Shown here piece by piece: positions 51,154-59,192 of a stretch of 64,000 bases of DNA. Origin of the DNA: Stieleria magnilauensis (GTDB lineage: Bacteria; Planctomycetota; Planctomycetia; Pirellulales; Pirellulaceae); assembly GCA_007753675.1 (NCBI GenBank), contig CP036432.1, forward strand, positions 7,070,233 to 7,134,232, written 5' to 3'. Position 1 is the first letter of the stretch. Each line of letters begins with the position of its first letter. The notes beneath the pieces were generated by a model, which worked only from the letters and a program-made list of their open reading frames with translations, was not told where the DNA came from and did no database searches. The position numbers and the translations under genes are program-made.

Positions 51154-52212
51154 TTACAGCGTCGAGTAGATCACCAATCCGATGCCGTACACCAGCAAGA
51201 CGGCAAACGAGTCGGTGCCCATCCCCAGAATCGTGCGGTCACGCCGCTCCAGAATCCCCCACAGGTACAGGCTGGTGACGACAATCCCCAGCGCGGCGAG
51301 GAAGCCGGACGGCGGGGCCATGGCGTCAAAAATCGCACCGTCGCGATAGGTCAGGTCGGCCGGCAAGAAGAGCGCGATTTCAATTGAATTGGTCCCCAGA
51401 ATGTTCGCCGCTGCCATACTGTAGGCTCCGAACCGAACCGCCGAATACGTCGTGCTGACCTCCGGCAAACTGGTTGCCAACGCGACCAACGTCGCTCCGA
51501 CGAGACTCTGCCCGATTCCGGTTTGTTCGGCAATCGCTTCGCCGGTTTTCGCCACGAAGAATCCTCCGATCAGGACGGCAAGTGAGGCGATCGCGAAGAA
51601 ACCGACCAACGCCCCGGTCGAGGTTTCTGCGTAGTCGGATTGGTAAGCATCCTTGAGATCACGCGCCGATTCGGGCGGCTGGGCCAAGTCACCGCTCGGT
51701 TTCCAGCGTGGGTCGCCTTCGTAACGATAGATCACCCACACGGAAAAGACATAGAAACCGAAGATCACCAGCGGCCACAGGCCGACGTGCGCGATGGACC
51801 CCAATTCGCCGCTGCTGAGCGCCGCCGCCGCAAGCGCGATCAGCGCGATCAACATCACCCCAACCATCAGCAACGAGGAGCGAGGTGAGAACAATGTCAG
51901 TGCTCGGCCTCGCAGCACCACCGCGTCGATGATCCCCAGCACCGCTATCTGCATGGCGACTCCGCCAAGCAGGTTCGCTCCGGCCAGCTGCGCCGCACCT
52001 GAGTACGCGGCTGTACAGGTCGTTGCCATCTCCGGCAGGCTCGTCGCCCCACCGAGCAACAGGGCACCGGCAAAGGCTTCACCGATCCCTGTTCGATCGG
52101 CGAATAAGTCGACGTAATGGCTAAGTTTTGCGCCTGCCAGCCAAACCAGGATCGCCCCGGCCACGAAGATTGCGGCGTTGGCCAGCAACGGAAGTTCCAA
52201 GAAAGAAATCAT
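51154..52212 (-). CDS. Ca2+/cation antiporter (CaCA, Na+/Ca2+ exchanger type)
   Basis: 352 residues from ATG 52212 with about ten helices in two homologous halves. The alpha-repeats are FAGALLLGGATSLPEMATTC in half 1 and LVGATLVALATSLPEVSTTY in half 2, with the acidic residue in each GATSLPE that binds cations. Half 1 also has GANLLGGVAMQIAVLGIIDA and half 2 AANILGTNSIEIALFLPADL. It should exchange Na+ or H+ against Ca2+ across the inner membrane. A sigma-54 site ends 14 bp before the start, with predicted +1 3 nt upstream of the ATG; the mRNA would be nearly leaderless. Convergent with the baeRF gene. Confidence 0.93.
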   Translation of the reverse strand: MISFLELPLLANAAIFVAGAILVWLAGAKLSHYVDLFADRTGIGEAFAGALLLGGATSLPEMATTCTAAYSGAAQLAGANLLGGVAMQIAVLGIIDAVVLRGRALTLFSPRSSLLMVGVMLIALIALAAAALSSGELGSIAHVGLWPLVIFGFYVFSVWVIYRYEGDPRWKPSGDLAQPPESARDLKDAYQSDYAETSTGALVGFFAIASLAVLIGGFFVAKTGEAIAEQTGIGQSLVGATLVALATSLPEVSTTYSAVRFGAYSMAAANILGTNSIEIALFLPADLTYRDGAIFDAMAPPSGFLAALGIVVTSLYLWGILERRDRTILGMGTDSFAVLLVYGIGLVIYSTL

Positions 52213-52225
52213 GCTCGATCGCCGG

Positions 52226-52241
52226 TGCAACGAACATGCCA
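52226..52241 (-). promoter_or_regulatory. Sigma-54 promoter candidate for the antiporter, nearly leaderless
   Basis: Read on the minus strand: TGGCATGTTCGTTGCA, perfect spacing and -12. The -12 C at 52227 puts +1 near 52215, and the ATG begins at 52212. Confidence 0.8.
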
Positions 52242-52354
52242 GTCGGGTCGTATCGAGCGTTCACGCGACCAGTACCTGTGTGATGCACCTGGGTGACAAG
52301 AACGCCAGTCCATCCGACATTGTCCCCCCAAGGGCACGCCGCGTCGCGATGCAT

Positions 52355-52370
52355 TGGCATATCGATTGCT
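52355..52370 (+). promoter_or_regulatory. Sigma-54 promoter candidate upstream of the 119-residue gene
   Basis: TGGCATATCGATTGCT, perfect spacing and -12. Predicted +1 near 52381; the next long gene starts at 52624, so the leader would be ~240 nt. A 24-codon frame starting at ATG 52382 lies immediately behind +1. Confidence 0.75.
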
Positions 52371-52623
52371 CTCCATCCCGGATGCAGAAACCATTCCGGG
52401 GCAGTGGAACGGGCCCCAACAGCAATTCGATTGAGCGACTGTTGGCGATCCTTTGACACTGCACCTGACACTGCATTCCCAATCGAACTGGCTGGTCAAA
52501 TTTTGATCGGCTTGGTCGCTGGGGATGACCGCTTGTTTGCCGGTGACGTTGAAAAATGATTCATCAATCCACCGCAACACTCGGTCAGTGCTTACCAATG
52601 AACTTCACACAGAAAAACGAAAC
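52371..52623 (+). other. Long leader region before the 119-residue gene
   Basis: About 250 bp with no convincing gene. It contains a short frame (52382-52456, 24 aa, MQKPFRGSGTG..) that would start 1 nt after the predicted transcript start, and a run of CTGACACTGCA-like repeats near 52455-52480. Confidence 0.4.
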
Positions 52624-52983
52624 ATGAGCAATACAAATCCGCAGATCGAAAAACAACTCGACAAACTTGCCTCGATCTGTTGCACGCGGCTGGAGCACTC
52701 TTCGACGGATCCGACATTGGAGGATTCGTCAATCGACGAACTACTGAAGTCGCTGTTGATGAGTGGCTATGCTCGCCATGCCGACCGGTCGTTACAAGTT
52801 GACATCGAGAATCGCGTCAAAGACATGTGCCGTGAACCGGCGATGCATCGGGGCGGCGGGTTGTCGGGACTGACCGAGCAATTGCAAAACAAGTTCAACC
52901 AACTGAAAAGCTGGGAATCGCGTCAACCCGACGACAAGAGCAAGGCCAAAGCGGCCAACATCAGCTCAGCGACGGACGCGTGA
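52624..52983 (+). CDS. Small soluble protein of unknown function (119 aa)
   Basis: From ATG 52624 (an upstream ATG at 52525 is possible but its extra residues are not protein-like). Sequence is hydrophilic and helical: MSNTNPQIEKQLDKLASICC, then LEDSSIDELLKSLLMSGYAR and LTEQLQNKFNQLKSWESRQP, ending in a Lys/Ala-rich tail. No signal peptide, no membrane segment and no known domain. It has a sigma-54 site 254 bp upstream, the longest leader in the island. Downstream is a pseudogene remnant, so it is a single unit. Confidence 0.7.
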   Translation: MSNTNPQIEKQLDKLASICCTRLEHSSTDPTLEDSSIDELLKSLLMSGYARHADRSLQVDIENRVKDMCREPAMHRGGGLSGLTEQLQNKFNQLKSWESRQPDDKSKAKAANISSATDA

Positions 52984-53064
52984 GCCACTCGTTGCCCCCA
53001 AAGGGACTCGCCACGCTCCCACAACAGCTCTGTTGGATCGACACGATGGAGTGATCCTACCTAT

Positions 53065-53241
53065 GTGATCGGCAATCAAGCAAAGCTACATCCATTGGTT
53101 GCGTTGGTGACCGTGTTGGGGGCGCTCAAGTTGATGGGGTTGTGGGGCATCTTCGTCGGCCCAATGGTTGCCGCGTTCTTTTATGCCCTGCTGAACATTA
53201 CCCGTGATCGTGTTGCCAACCAAAGACAGCTGGCTGCATGA
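53065..53241 (+). pseudogene. C-terminal remnant of an AI-2E/PerM-type transporter
   Basis: The frame from GTG 53065 reads VIGNQAKLHPLVALVTVLGA, LKLMGLWGIFVGPMVAAFFY, ALLNITRDR before TGA at 53239-53241. This is the last transmembrane part of an AI-2E-family (PerM) exporter; normally ~350 residues. Upstream, no other part of such a gene is seen, so the 5' end has been lost, probably by a deletion. The 17-bp repeats follow. Confidence 0.75.
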
Positions 53242-53276
53242 CCGCGGCTTGCAAGTGCGGAGTCATCGCGGCCATT

Positions 53277-53361
53277 CGCAGTGTCTTGGCGTTCGCAGTG
53301 TCTTGGCGTTCACAGTGTCTTGGCGTTCGCAGTGTCTTGGCATTCGCAGTGTCTTGGCATT
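53277..53361 (+). repeat. Five 17-bp tandem repeats immediately upstream of a sigma-54 site
   Basis: Unit CGCAGTGTCTTGGCGTT (variants CACAG.., ..GGCATT) at 53277, 53294, 53311, 53328 and 53345, ending 5 bp before the TGGC of the promoter at 53367. Each unit holds CTTGGCGTTCGCAGTG, which resembles half of the -24/-12 pair but with a wrong spacing. Confidence 0.9.
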
Positions 53362-53366
53362 CGCAG

Positions 53367-53382
53367 TGGCATGGTGTTTGCA
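53367..53382 (+). promoter_or_regulatory. Sigma-54 promoter candidate for the epimerase operon
   Basis: TGGCATGGTGTTTGCA, with all consensus positions. Predicted +1 near 53393, leader of 32 nt to ATG 53425. It directly follows five 17-bp repeats. Confidence 0.85.
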
Positions 53383-53424
53383 GAGTCAAAGAGGCGTACG
53401 TTTTCTTTCCAAGCGGAGTGATTC

Positions 53425-54483
53425 ATGTCTGTACCACGTCCTGCCGTCATCGTCACGGGAAGCTCGGGTCTGCTGGGGCAACCGGTTTGCCGTGCGTTGG
53501 CCGATCGCGGTTATGAAGTGTTCGGATTCGATCGAGTCGGATTGCCTGAGCCGCCGAAAAGCCACGCCAACGTTTATGACATCGAGTGCGACCTGACCAG
53601 CTACGAAAATGTGCGAGGCGCGGTCGCGGATGTTCGACGACGCACCGATGGCAAGCTCGCCAGCGTCGTTCACCTGGCGGCGTACTACGATTTCTCCGGT
53701 GAGGACAGCGAAGCGTACGAAGAAGTCACGGTCAACGGAACCGATCGGTTGCTAAACGCGCTGGACGAGTTTGAACTGCAACAGTTTATTTTCAGCAGCA
53801 CGATGCTGGTGCACGAACCGTGTGAGCCAGGCCAACACATCGCTGAAAATGACCCGCTGTTAGCGAAGTGGCCTTATCCCGAAAGCAAAATCCGAACCGA
53901 ACGGCTGATTCGTGAGGGTCACCCCGGCGTGCGATCCGTGTTTCTGCGGATCGCCGGCGTCTACACCGATTACGGGCGTCAACCAACCATCGTGCAGCAG
54001 ATCAAGCGGATCTACGAAAAGGATTTTCAAAGCTATTTCTTTCCCGGCGATACCGAGACCGGACAATCGGCCGTTCACCTGGACGACGCGGTCGATGCGG
54101 TCGTGGCCACCGTCGAGCGTCGCGATCAGATCGAAGCCAAGACGGCCATCTTGATCGGCGAGCCGGATCCTCCCTCTTACGAAACGCTTCAAGATCAAAT
54201 TGGGCGTCAGATTCATGGCAAGGAGTGGACAACGCTGTGCGTTCCAAAACCACTTGCGAAAGTCGGCGCGTCGGTCACCGACACGCTGTCCGATGGCGAA
54301 GCGTTCATCAAACCGTTCATGGTCAACATGGCCGACGACCATTACGCACTCGATCTCTCGCGGGCTAAAGAAATGCTGGGCTGGGAACCCAAGCACCGAC
54401 TGATCGATCGGCTGCCGAAGATCATTGACGCGTTGAAACAAGATCCCGATCTGTGGTATCGCAAGAACGGTCTGAAACGATAG
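53425..54483 (+). CDS. NAD(P)-dependent epimerase/dehydratase (extended SDR)
   Basis: 352 residues. The Rossmann motif is VIVTGSSGLLGQPVCRALAD (residues 9-28), followed by ASVVHLAAYYDFSGEDSEAY, and FIFSSTMLVHEPCEPGQHIA then WPYPESKIRTERLIREGHPG, where the Y-x-x-x-K is YPESK. Extended SDRs of this type epimerise or dehydrate sugar nucleotides or act on other hydroxyl substrates; the actual substrate is unknown. The C terminus, DDHYALDLSRAKEMLGWEPK, is the family end. It starts an operon with the VKOR-like gene (5 bp later) and an SPW gene (overlap); a sigma-54 site drives it. Confidence 0.9.
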   Translation: MSVPRPAVIVTGSSGLLGQPVCRALADRGYEVFGFDRVGLPEPPKSHANVYDIECDLTSYENVRGAVADVRRRTDGKLASVVHLAAYYDFSGEDSEAYEEVTVNGTDRLLNALDEFELQQFIFSSTMLVHEPCEPGQHIAENDPLLAKWPYPESKIRTERLIREGHPGVRSVFLRIAGVYTDYGRQPTIVQQIKRIYEKDFQSYFFPGDTETGQSAVHLDDAVDAVVATVERRDQIEAKTAILIGEPDPPSYETLQDQIGRQIHGKEWTTLCVPKPLAKVGASVTDTLSDGEAFIKPFMVNMADDHYALDLSRAKEMLGWEPKHRLIDRLPKIIDALKQDPDLWYRKNGLKR

Positions 54484-54488
54484 CACCG

Positions 54489-55121
54489 ATGTCGCACGCA
54501 ACACTTCCTGTCGACGACTTGGACCGCAACGTCCCGCCCTATCAACACAACCCCTCGGCGTGGTCACAGCGAATCCCGATTTGCATCCTGGCGTTCGTCG
54601 CCGCAGCCATCTCCGCGCACCTGTCGATGTACCAGTGGGGGCTGATCGACACCGCCTGGGATCCTGCCTTTGGCAGTGGCACGGCCGAGGTCTTGAAGTC
54701 AAAAACGGCCACGCAGATGTATGCCATGATCGGCATTCACGATGCGGCGCTGGGAGTCTTGGCCTACCTGGGGGACGCCATTTTGGGTTTTGCCGGATCG
54801 ACGCGTCGCTGGCAGTACCGCCCCTGGTTGGTGATCCTGTTCGGGATTGACGTGATTCCGCTGGGCATTGTCAGTGTCGTGTTGGTCTTGATCCAGGCGT
54901 CGATTATCGGTTCATGGTGCTTTCTGTGCTTGGTAACGGCGGCGATCTCGTTGATCCTCGTCTATTGGGCGTGGGATGAAGTCCGGGCGTCGCTGATGTA
55001 CTTGTGGATTGTTTGGAAACAGAACCACAATTGGCGACTACTGTGGGATGCGTTTTGGGGCAATCGTTGCGAAGCGATCGATCACGCCGCGGAAACCTTG
55101 TTGTCGCGGGGGACTGCGTGA
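54489..55121 (+). CDS. VKOR-family membrane protein (vitamin K epoxide reductase-like)
   Basis: 210 residues with four to five helices: IPICILAFVAAAISAHLSMY near 29-48, then YAMIGIHDAALGVLAYLGDA, WLVILFGIDVIPLGIVSVVL and the C-terminal CxxC helix with GSWCFLCLVTAAISLILVYW. The segment WDPAFGSGTAEVLKSKTA precedes, as in VKOR homologs. C-F-L-C is the redox-active pair. VKOR homologs re-oxidise DsbA-like proteins for disulfide formation in the periplasm. The loop cysteine pair common in bacterial VKORs was not found. ATG 54489 is chosen; a 54453 start overlaps the epimerase. Cotranscribed with both neighbours. Confidence 0.85.
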   Translation: MSHATLPVDDLDRNVPPYQHNPSAWSQRIPICILAFVAAAISAHLSMYQWGLIDTAWDPAFGSGTAEVLKSKTATQMYAMIGIHDAALGVLAYLGDAILGFAGSTRRWQYRPWLVILFGIDVIPLGIVSVVLVLIQASIIGSWCFLCLVTAAISLILVYWAWDEVRASLMYLWIVWKQNHNWRLLWDAFWGNRCEAIDHAAETLLSRGTA

Positions 55122-55468
55122 TGTGGGGACGCGTCGTTGAGATCATGACCGCGGTGTGGCTGGCGGCCAGCCCGTTTATCTTTCAGGTGCAAGGCAGCGA
55201 TTCTTTTGTGCTGATCGATTCGTTGGCTGCGTTGCTGATTGTGATTCTGTCAGGGTTGTCGTACTGGCATCCGACCCGGCATGCGCACTTGCTGATCCTG
55301 GTCGTCGCGACCGGGCTGACGTTGTGGGGGCGTTTCGCAGATGCTCCCCCGCCACCGATTCACCAAAATCACATTGTCGTCGGTCTCTTTCTACTGATGA
55401 TCGCCATCATCCCGAATGAAGCCTCACGCCCGCCCCACGCCTGGCGATCGCCTGCCGAATCGCATTAA
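55121..55468 (+). CDS. SPW-repeat-like small membrane protein
   Basis: 115 residues; its ATG overlaps the VKOR-like stop (TGATG). It has about four short helices, starting VEIMTAVWLAASPFIFQVQG, and the pattern WLAASPFIF is similar to the SPW repeat (W-x-x-x-S-P-W-x-x). The rest reads LIDSLAALLIVILSGLSYWH, HLLILVVATGLTLWGRFADA and a last segment HIVVGLFLLMIAIIPNE. The family is a predicted membrane protein of unknown role. It is the third gene of the epimerase operon and convergent with the glycosidase-like gene 4 bp away. Confidence 0.7.
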   Translation: MWGRVVEIMTAVWLAASPFIFQVQGSDSFVLIDSLAALLIVILSGLSYWHPTRHAHLLILVVATGLTLWGRFADAPPPPIHQNHIVVGLFLLMIAIIPNEASRPPHAWRSPAESH

Positions 55469-55472
55469 TCGG

Positions 55473-57065
55473 TCAGCCGCTGGCCAGATGTTCGTCGGTT
55501 TGATTTGGTGGTGCGAGTCGTTCCAATTGGATTTCGGAAACTCTTACTTTCGCCGTCTCCAAATAGACGCCCATCTTTCCCGTGTCAAAACTCTGGTCGG
55601 CCAATGACAAAACGACTCGGCCATTGACCGACACTTCGATGTAGCTTCCGAAAACGATCAGCCGCACGGCGATGGCGTTGCGAACCTCGGTGTACCAGAA
55701 ACCGGATTGCAGCGGTTGAAACTGCATCATCTGTTCGCCACTCCCGTCTTCACCGGTTCCCCAAGCCCGCAGCTGGGCGACGCCTTTGAGGATGTCCAGT
55801 GAAAGGTAGTACCCATCGCGTGTTTCGGGATCGATGCGAAAGACCAGTCCGCACTTGCCGAGCCCCTGCATTTCCAACTTGGCTTGAAATCGAAAGTGGT
55901 CCAACCGGTCATCGAACAAGAAGGCCTGAAACCCACTTTCACAGGCCAGGTCCAGATGCCCGCCTTCGACGCGACACTCTCGCATCTGCGGCCCCACGTC
56001 ATCGATCAGACTGTGAATACACTTCGCATCGAGTGATTCTCGCAAGTATTGGTTGATGCCTTCGAACGTCACCGCTCGCAGTAATCCGTGTTCGTTCTTG
56101 ACCAGACGTTTGGGCGGCAGCATCAAGTTTTCCGCCGTTCGGTCTTCCCGATTCATCGAATAGAAATTCCACAGCAACCATCCTTGATCGTCACGGCAGA
56201 CTCGACCTGCATAGTTGCCTTGGGGCAGCAACACGTTGTCGTGATAGCTTTGCCAACGGTGGCCGATCTCGTCGGTGTGCCAGTAACGGATTTTTGCGTC
56301 TTCGCGAATACTACCGATCAAGTAATGATCGTCGTCGACGACGATCAAATTCGGCACTTCGATATCATCGTACAATCGCGGGTGGTGCAGCGGCGGGTGC
56401 GCCACGAAATGGTTGGGTTCGACTTCCTTCATCAATGCGACGCAGCCGCGGCGCACGACCGGTCCCGTCTTGACGCGTCCGGCCGCCATCAGCCAGCCAT
56501 CGTTCCCATCATGATGGTAGAACGGATCGCGAAAACTGACCCAGTGTCGGCCCTCGGTGAGCGACGCTTCGTAATACTTCGGATCCGGCTCCAACGGGAA
56601 ACAACTCGTTGGATCAAACATCGCATGGCGGGCATCCGCGGACGTCGCCCGACTTTGCTGTACCGCACGCTTGACACGCTCAGGGTCCCTCGGGCCGCGG
56701 TGATCCTCCCACCGGACCGGGGCCTTTTGCCAATGAAACAGATCGTCGCTGACCGCCATCCCCAACCGCTGAAAGTTGCCTTGGTCGCGCCGCGACAGGC
56801 CGGTGTAGAACATCCGCCAGCGCCCGGGATGATAGGGATCGGGCGAAACATGCATCGTCCACAGCATCAAGTCGTCCCAACTGCCCGGATCGCCGATGAA
56901 CAGCGCGTTGTTGACTCTCCGCCAATTCAACGCGTCGGTGCTGACGGCGTGGGCGATGAAGTCGTGGTTGGGCAGGACGAGGTGGAACAAGTGGTACAGG
57001 CCGTCGTGAAACAAGACGTCCACGTCGCCGATCGTTTTTCTGCTGCCATCAGTTTCTGCAAACAT
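55473..57065 (-). CDS. GH32-like glycoside hydrolase with C-terminal beta-sandwich
   Basis: 530 residues from ATG 57065; there is no signal peptide. The start is GDVDVLFHDGLYHLFHLVLP, which resembles the WMNDPNG-type first blade of GH32 five-bladed propellers, and further blades show GRWRMFYTGLSRRDQGNFQR and SFRDPFYHHDGNDGWLMAAG with an RDP motif, then NLIVVDDDHYLIGSIREDAK. A C-terminal beta-sandwich follows from ~375 (FQAFLFDDRLDHFRFQAKLE, then SVNGRVVLSLADQSFDTGKM). The RDP and the first Asp are as in GH32/GH68, but the third acid is not certain, so whether it cleaves fructosides or other sugars remains open. Convergent with the SPW gene. No sigma-54 site seen. Confidence 0.8.
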   Translation of the reverse strand: MFAETDGSRKTIGDVDVLFHDGLYHLFHLVLPNHDFIAHAVSTDALNWRRVNNALFIGDPGSWDDLMLWTMHVSPDPYHPGRWRMFYTGLSRRDQGNFQRLGMAVSDDLFHWQKAPVRWEDHRGPRDPERVKRAVQQSRATSADARHAMFDPTSCFPLEPDPKYYEASLTEGRHWVSFRDPFYHHDGNDGWLMAAGRVKTGPVVRRGCVALMKEVEPNHFVAHPPLHHPRLYDDIEVPNLIVVDDDHYLIGSIREDAKIRYWHTDEIGHRWQSYHDNVLLPQGNYAGRVCRDDQGWLLWNFYSMNREDRTAENLMLPPKRLVKNEHGLLRAVTFEGINQYLRESLDAKCIHSLIDDVGPQMRECRVEGGHLDLACESGFQAFLFDDRLDHFRFQAKLEMQGLGKCGLVFRIDPETRDGYYLSLDILKGVAQLRAWGTGEDGSGEQMMQFQPLQSGFWYTEVRNAIAVRLIVFGSYIEVSVNGRVVLSLADQSFDTGKMGVYLETAKVRVSEIQLERLAPPNQTDEHLASG

Positions 57066-57465
57066 GGTCAATAATGTACACCAACTCGGTCGCGACGCCC
57101 CACCCCAATTGCTCTGAAGCCGACTCGGCTCCGCAGCCAATCGCAGCTCACCGCTCGCATCGCGCACTGCTCACATCGCGGTCTGCTCGAAAATCCGTCG
57201 CGAGGGTCAATGAGCGACCGGCGGACGAGTGGAGAGACGCGCCTCTGCCGGCGCGGTCAAGGAAATCCGCCTTTGGCATGGGAACTGCTTTGGTTGGCTC
57301 CGGACTGCATCGAATCGCGCAGGGCGGTTGAGTCGTCGAGTTGCCAACCGACAGAAACACCTCCCCCCCGGGCGTCCGATCGACATTCAAGAATTCTTGC
57401 CCGCCTGGGAAGCACCCTTCCAACTCAATTTTGACGGTCACCACTGAAGAGAATGAAACGCGATC
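57066..57465. other. 400-bp gap with a sigma-54 site, no gene seen
   Basis: Between the start of the GH32-like gene and the start of the phosphatidyltransferase gene. It contains the promoter at 57274-57289 and a leader of about 166 nt behind it. Two short forward frames near 57210-57447 follow no known pattern and are taken as noise. No promoter for the GH32-like gene was recognised. Confidence 0.5.
57274..57289 (+). promoter_or_regulatory. Sigma-54 promoter candidate for the phosphatidyltransferase gene
   Basis: TGGCATGGGAACTGCT with correct spacing, CTGCT at -12. Including the 13 bp before it, it is 26/29 identical to the PfpI site at 40146-40174. Predicted +1 near 57300. Confidence 0.75.
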
Positions 57466-58197
57466 GTGATTAGCAAGTCAACGACATCTGATTTCGCATG
57501 GGCTTCTTACGGTGTCCACTTGCTGACTGCGTCGGGGATCGTCCCCGCAGGCCTGGCAATGGCCGAGATCGTTTCCCCAGACTGCGATCCACGAATCGTA
57601 TTCGTCTACCTGTTGTTGACCAATGTGATCGACGCAATCGACGGTCCTTTGGCGAGGCGATTCGAAGTCAAATCGCGAGCCCCGGCGTTCGACGGGCGGA
57701 CGATTGATGATTTACTGGACTACCTCACCTTCGCGTTCATTCCGTTGATGTTGATCTGGCGGATGGATTGGCTGCCGCAGGGATGGGGTTGGACGGTCAC
57801 GTTGGCGATGGGAAGCAGCTTGCTCGGATTCTCGCATCGCCACGCGAAAGACGAGGACGGCGGATTTTTTCGGGGCTTTCCATCCTACTGGAACATCTTT
57901 GCGTTCTACGCGGGGATTCTGTTCGTGTGGGGCGGTGGTTGGGCGGTGGCCTTCTTGATGTGGACGCTAAGCGTGATGACCCTCAGCCCGCTGCGATTCA
58001 TCTATCCCAACCTGGCTCCAAGACGTTTGCGCAGAATTCTGCTCGGCGGAGCAGCGGGTTGGGTCGCGGTGATGATCTTGATGCTCTATCCATACCCCCA
58101 CTCGCCGGGATGGCTTACCCTGGTTTCATTGGCCTATCCGCTGTTTTACGTCGCCGCCTCGTGGCAACTGGCTTCCAGCCACGGAAAAACAACCTGA
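57466..58197 (+). CDS. CDP-alcohol phosphatidyltransferase, phosphatidylcholine-synthase-like
   Basis: 243 residues from GTG 57466, with about seven membrane helices. The family signature DxxDGxxARx..GxxxDxxxD appears as DAIDGPLARR near 57-66 followed by DGRTIDDLLDYLTFAFIP near 77-94, all acidic residues present. The SAPAFDG-like spacing with LDYLTFAFIPL after the last Asp is characteristic of phosphatidylcholine synthase (Pcs), which condenses choline with CDP-diacylglycerol; PgsA and PssA have a slightly different end. The exact headgroup is not proven. It is a membrane enzyme and the central lipid gene of the island, with its own sigma-54 site. Convergent with the lipid kinase gene. Confidence 0.85.
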   Translation: MISKSTTSDFAWASYGVHLLTASGIVPAGLAMAEIVSPDCDPRIVFVYLLLTNVIDAIDGPLARRFEVKSRAPAFDGRTIDDLLDYLTFAFIPLMLIWRMDWLPQGWGWTVTLAMGSSLLGFSHRHAKDEDGGFFRGFPSYWNIFAFYAGILFVWGGGWAVAFLMWTLSVMTLSPLRFIYPNLAPRRLRRILLGGAAGWVAVMILMLYPYPHSPGWLTLVSLAYPLFYVAASWQLASSHGKTT

Positions 58198-58213
58198 TTG
58201 GGAAGATCGTTTC

Positions 58214-59185
58214 CTAACCGAGTTCGGCCCGCTCGACATGGGATTGAAACTGCCTGCCGACAAACATTTTGATCGGCGCCGGCTCGACACAAAACCGGAT
58301 TGGTTCCGCGTTTACGATTTCTCCGTCGAGTGTGAAACGCATCGACGGACTGGATTGCAGCTCTAGACGCTTGGCTTGTCGATGAATCACTTGATCACAC
58401 TCCCCGAATGTTCCGGTCAGGTTGCGTGTCACAATCTCGGCCATGTCGGCGACCGTACCATCTTTGATCAAGACGATGTCTAGCAATCCATCGGTCGGCG
58501 ACGCCCAGGGAGCAACTTCGATCCGTCCTGCGTTGGTACGGCCGTTGGCGACCAGGATTGCCCAGCTATCAAGTTCCAACTGCTCGCCGTCGATGTCGAC
58601 TTGAACCCGATAGCTGATCATGTCCGCCAATACGGACACCGCACCGCGAATGTAGCTCATCGCGCCCCAGCGTTGTTTGATTTCGTCGGTCATCAGTTCC
58701 GACACTCTCACGCAATTCCCGCCGGCAGCAACGTTTGCAAAGTACTGCTGAAACCCATCGGCGTGCACCTGCACGATGTCGATGCTCAGCGGCTCGCTTT
58801 GGCGCATTTGCTGGACCGCTTCGGCGACCTCATCCGAAATCGCGAGCGTGCCTGCAAAGTCGTTGGCCGTCCCCAGTGGAATGATCGACAGACTGGGACG
58901 CGACCGAGCATCGACTTCCATCAAAGCGTTCACAACCGCGTTGACGGTACCATCGCCGCCGGCGGCGACGACGGTGCGGCAACGAGAATCGATGATCGCT
59001 TGTGGCAAATCCAACTCGCGACGGATTTTTGTCCATCGCGTTGCAAAACAAGACAGTAGTTGGCGAAGCTGGTCGATTTGAGCCGCTCTCCCCGATCCGT
59101 CATTCCAGATCACGTGGTAGTCCAGCTCCAGCAAAGCCGATCCAGTCCACTCGTCGTGGAGCAGATGGTTCGTGATGGCTGCCAT
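58214..59185 (-). CDS. Diacylglycerol/lipid-kinase-like protein (YegS/BmrU type)
   Basis: 323 residues from ATG 59185 (the frame is open to 59302 but those residues overlap the small upstream gene). The catalytic-domain motif is TVVAAGGDGTVNAVVNALME (GGDGT, near 71-90), followed by LSIIPLGTANDFAGTLAISD with PLGTANDF. The C-terminal part holds WAILVANGRTNAGRIEVAPW and TDGLLDIVLIKDGTVADMAE, the DAGKc accessory fold. Such kinases phosphorylate diacylglycerol, phosphatidylglycerol or related lipids; the substrate here is unknown. It follows the 61-residue gene by 7 bp, so the two form one transcript driven by the sigma-54 site at 59431. With PAP2 next door, it could set a phosphate balance of lipids. 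Confidence 0.9.
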   Translation of the reverse strand: MAAITNHLLHDEWTGSALLELDYHVIWNDGSGRAAQIDQLRQLLSCFATRWTKIRRELDLPQAIIDSRCRTVVAAGGDGTVNAVVNALMEVDARSRPSLSIIPLGTANDFAGTLAISDEVAEAVQQMRQSEPLSIDIVQVHADGFQQYFANVAAGGNCVRVSELMTDEIKQRWGAMSYIRGAVSVLADMISYRVQVDIDGEQLELDSWAILVANGRTNAGRIEVAPWASPTDGLLDIVLIKDGTVADMAEIVTRNLTGTFGECDQVIHRQAKRLELQSSPSMRFTLDGEIVNAEPIRFCVEPAPIKMFVGRQFQSHVERAELG

Positions 59186-59192
59186 CCGTTGT

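Noticed and set aside
52178..52456. 92-codon plus-strand frame between the antiporter and the 119-residue gene
   Set aside because: It crosses both sigma-54 sites and has no protein-like pattern; only its last 24 codons were noted as a possible leader.
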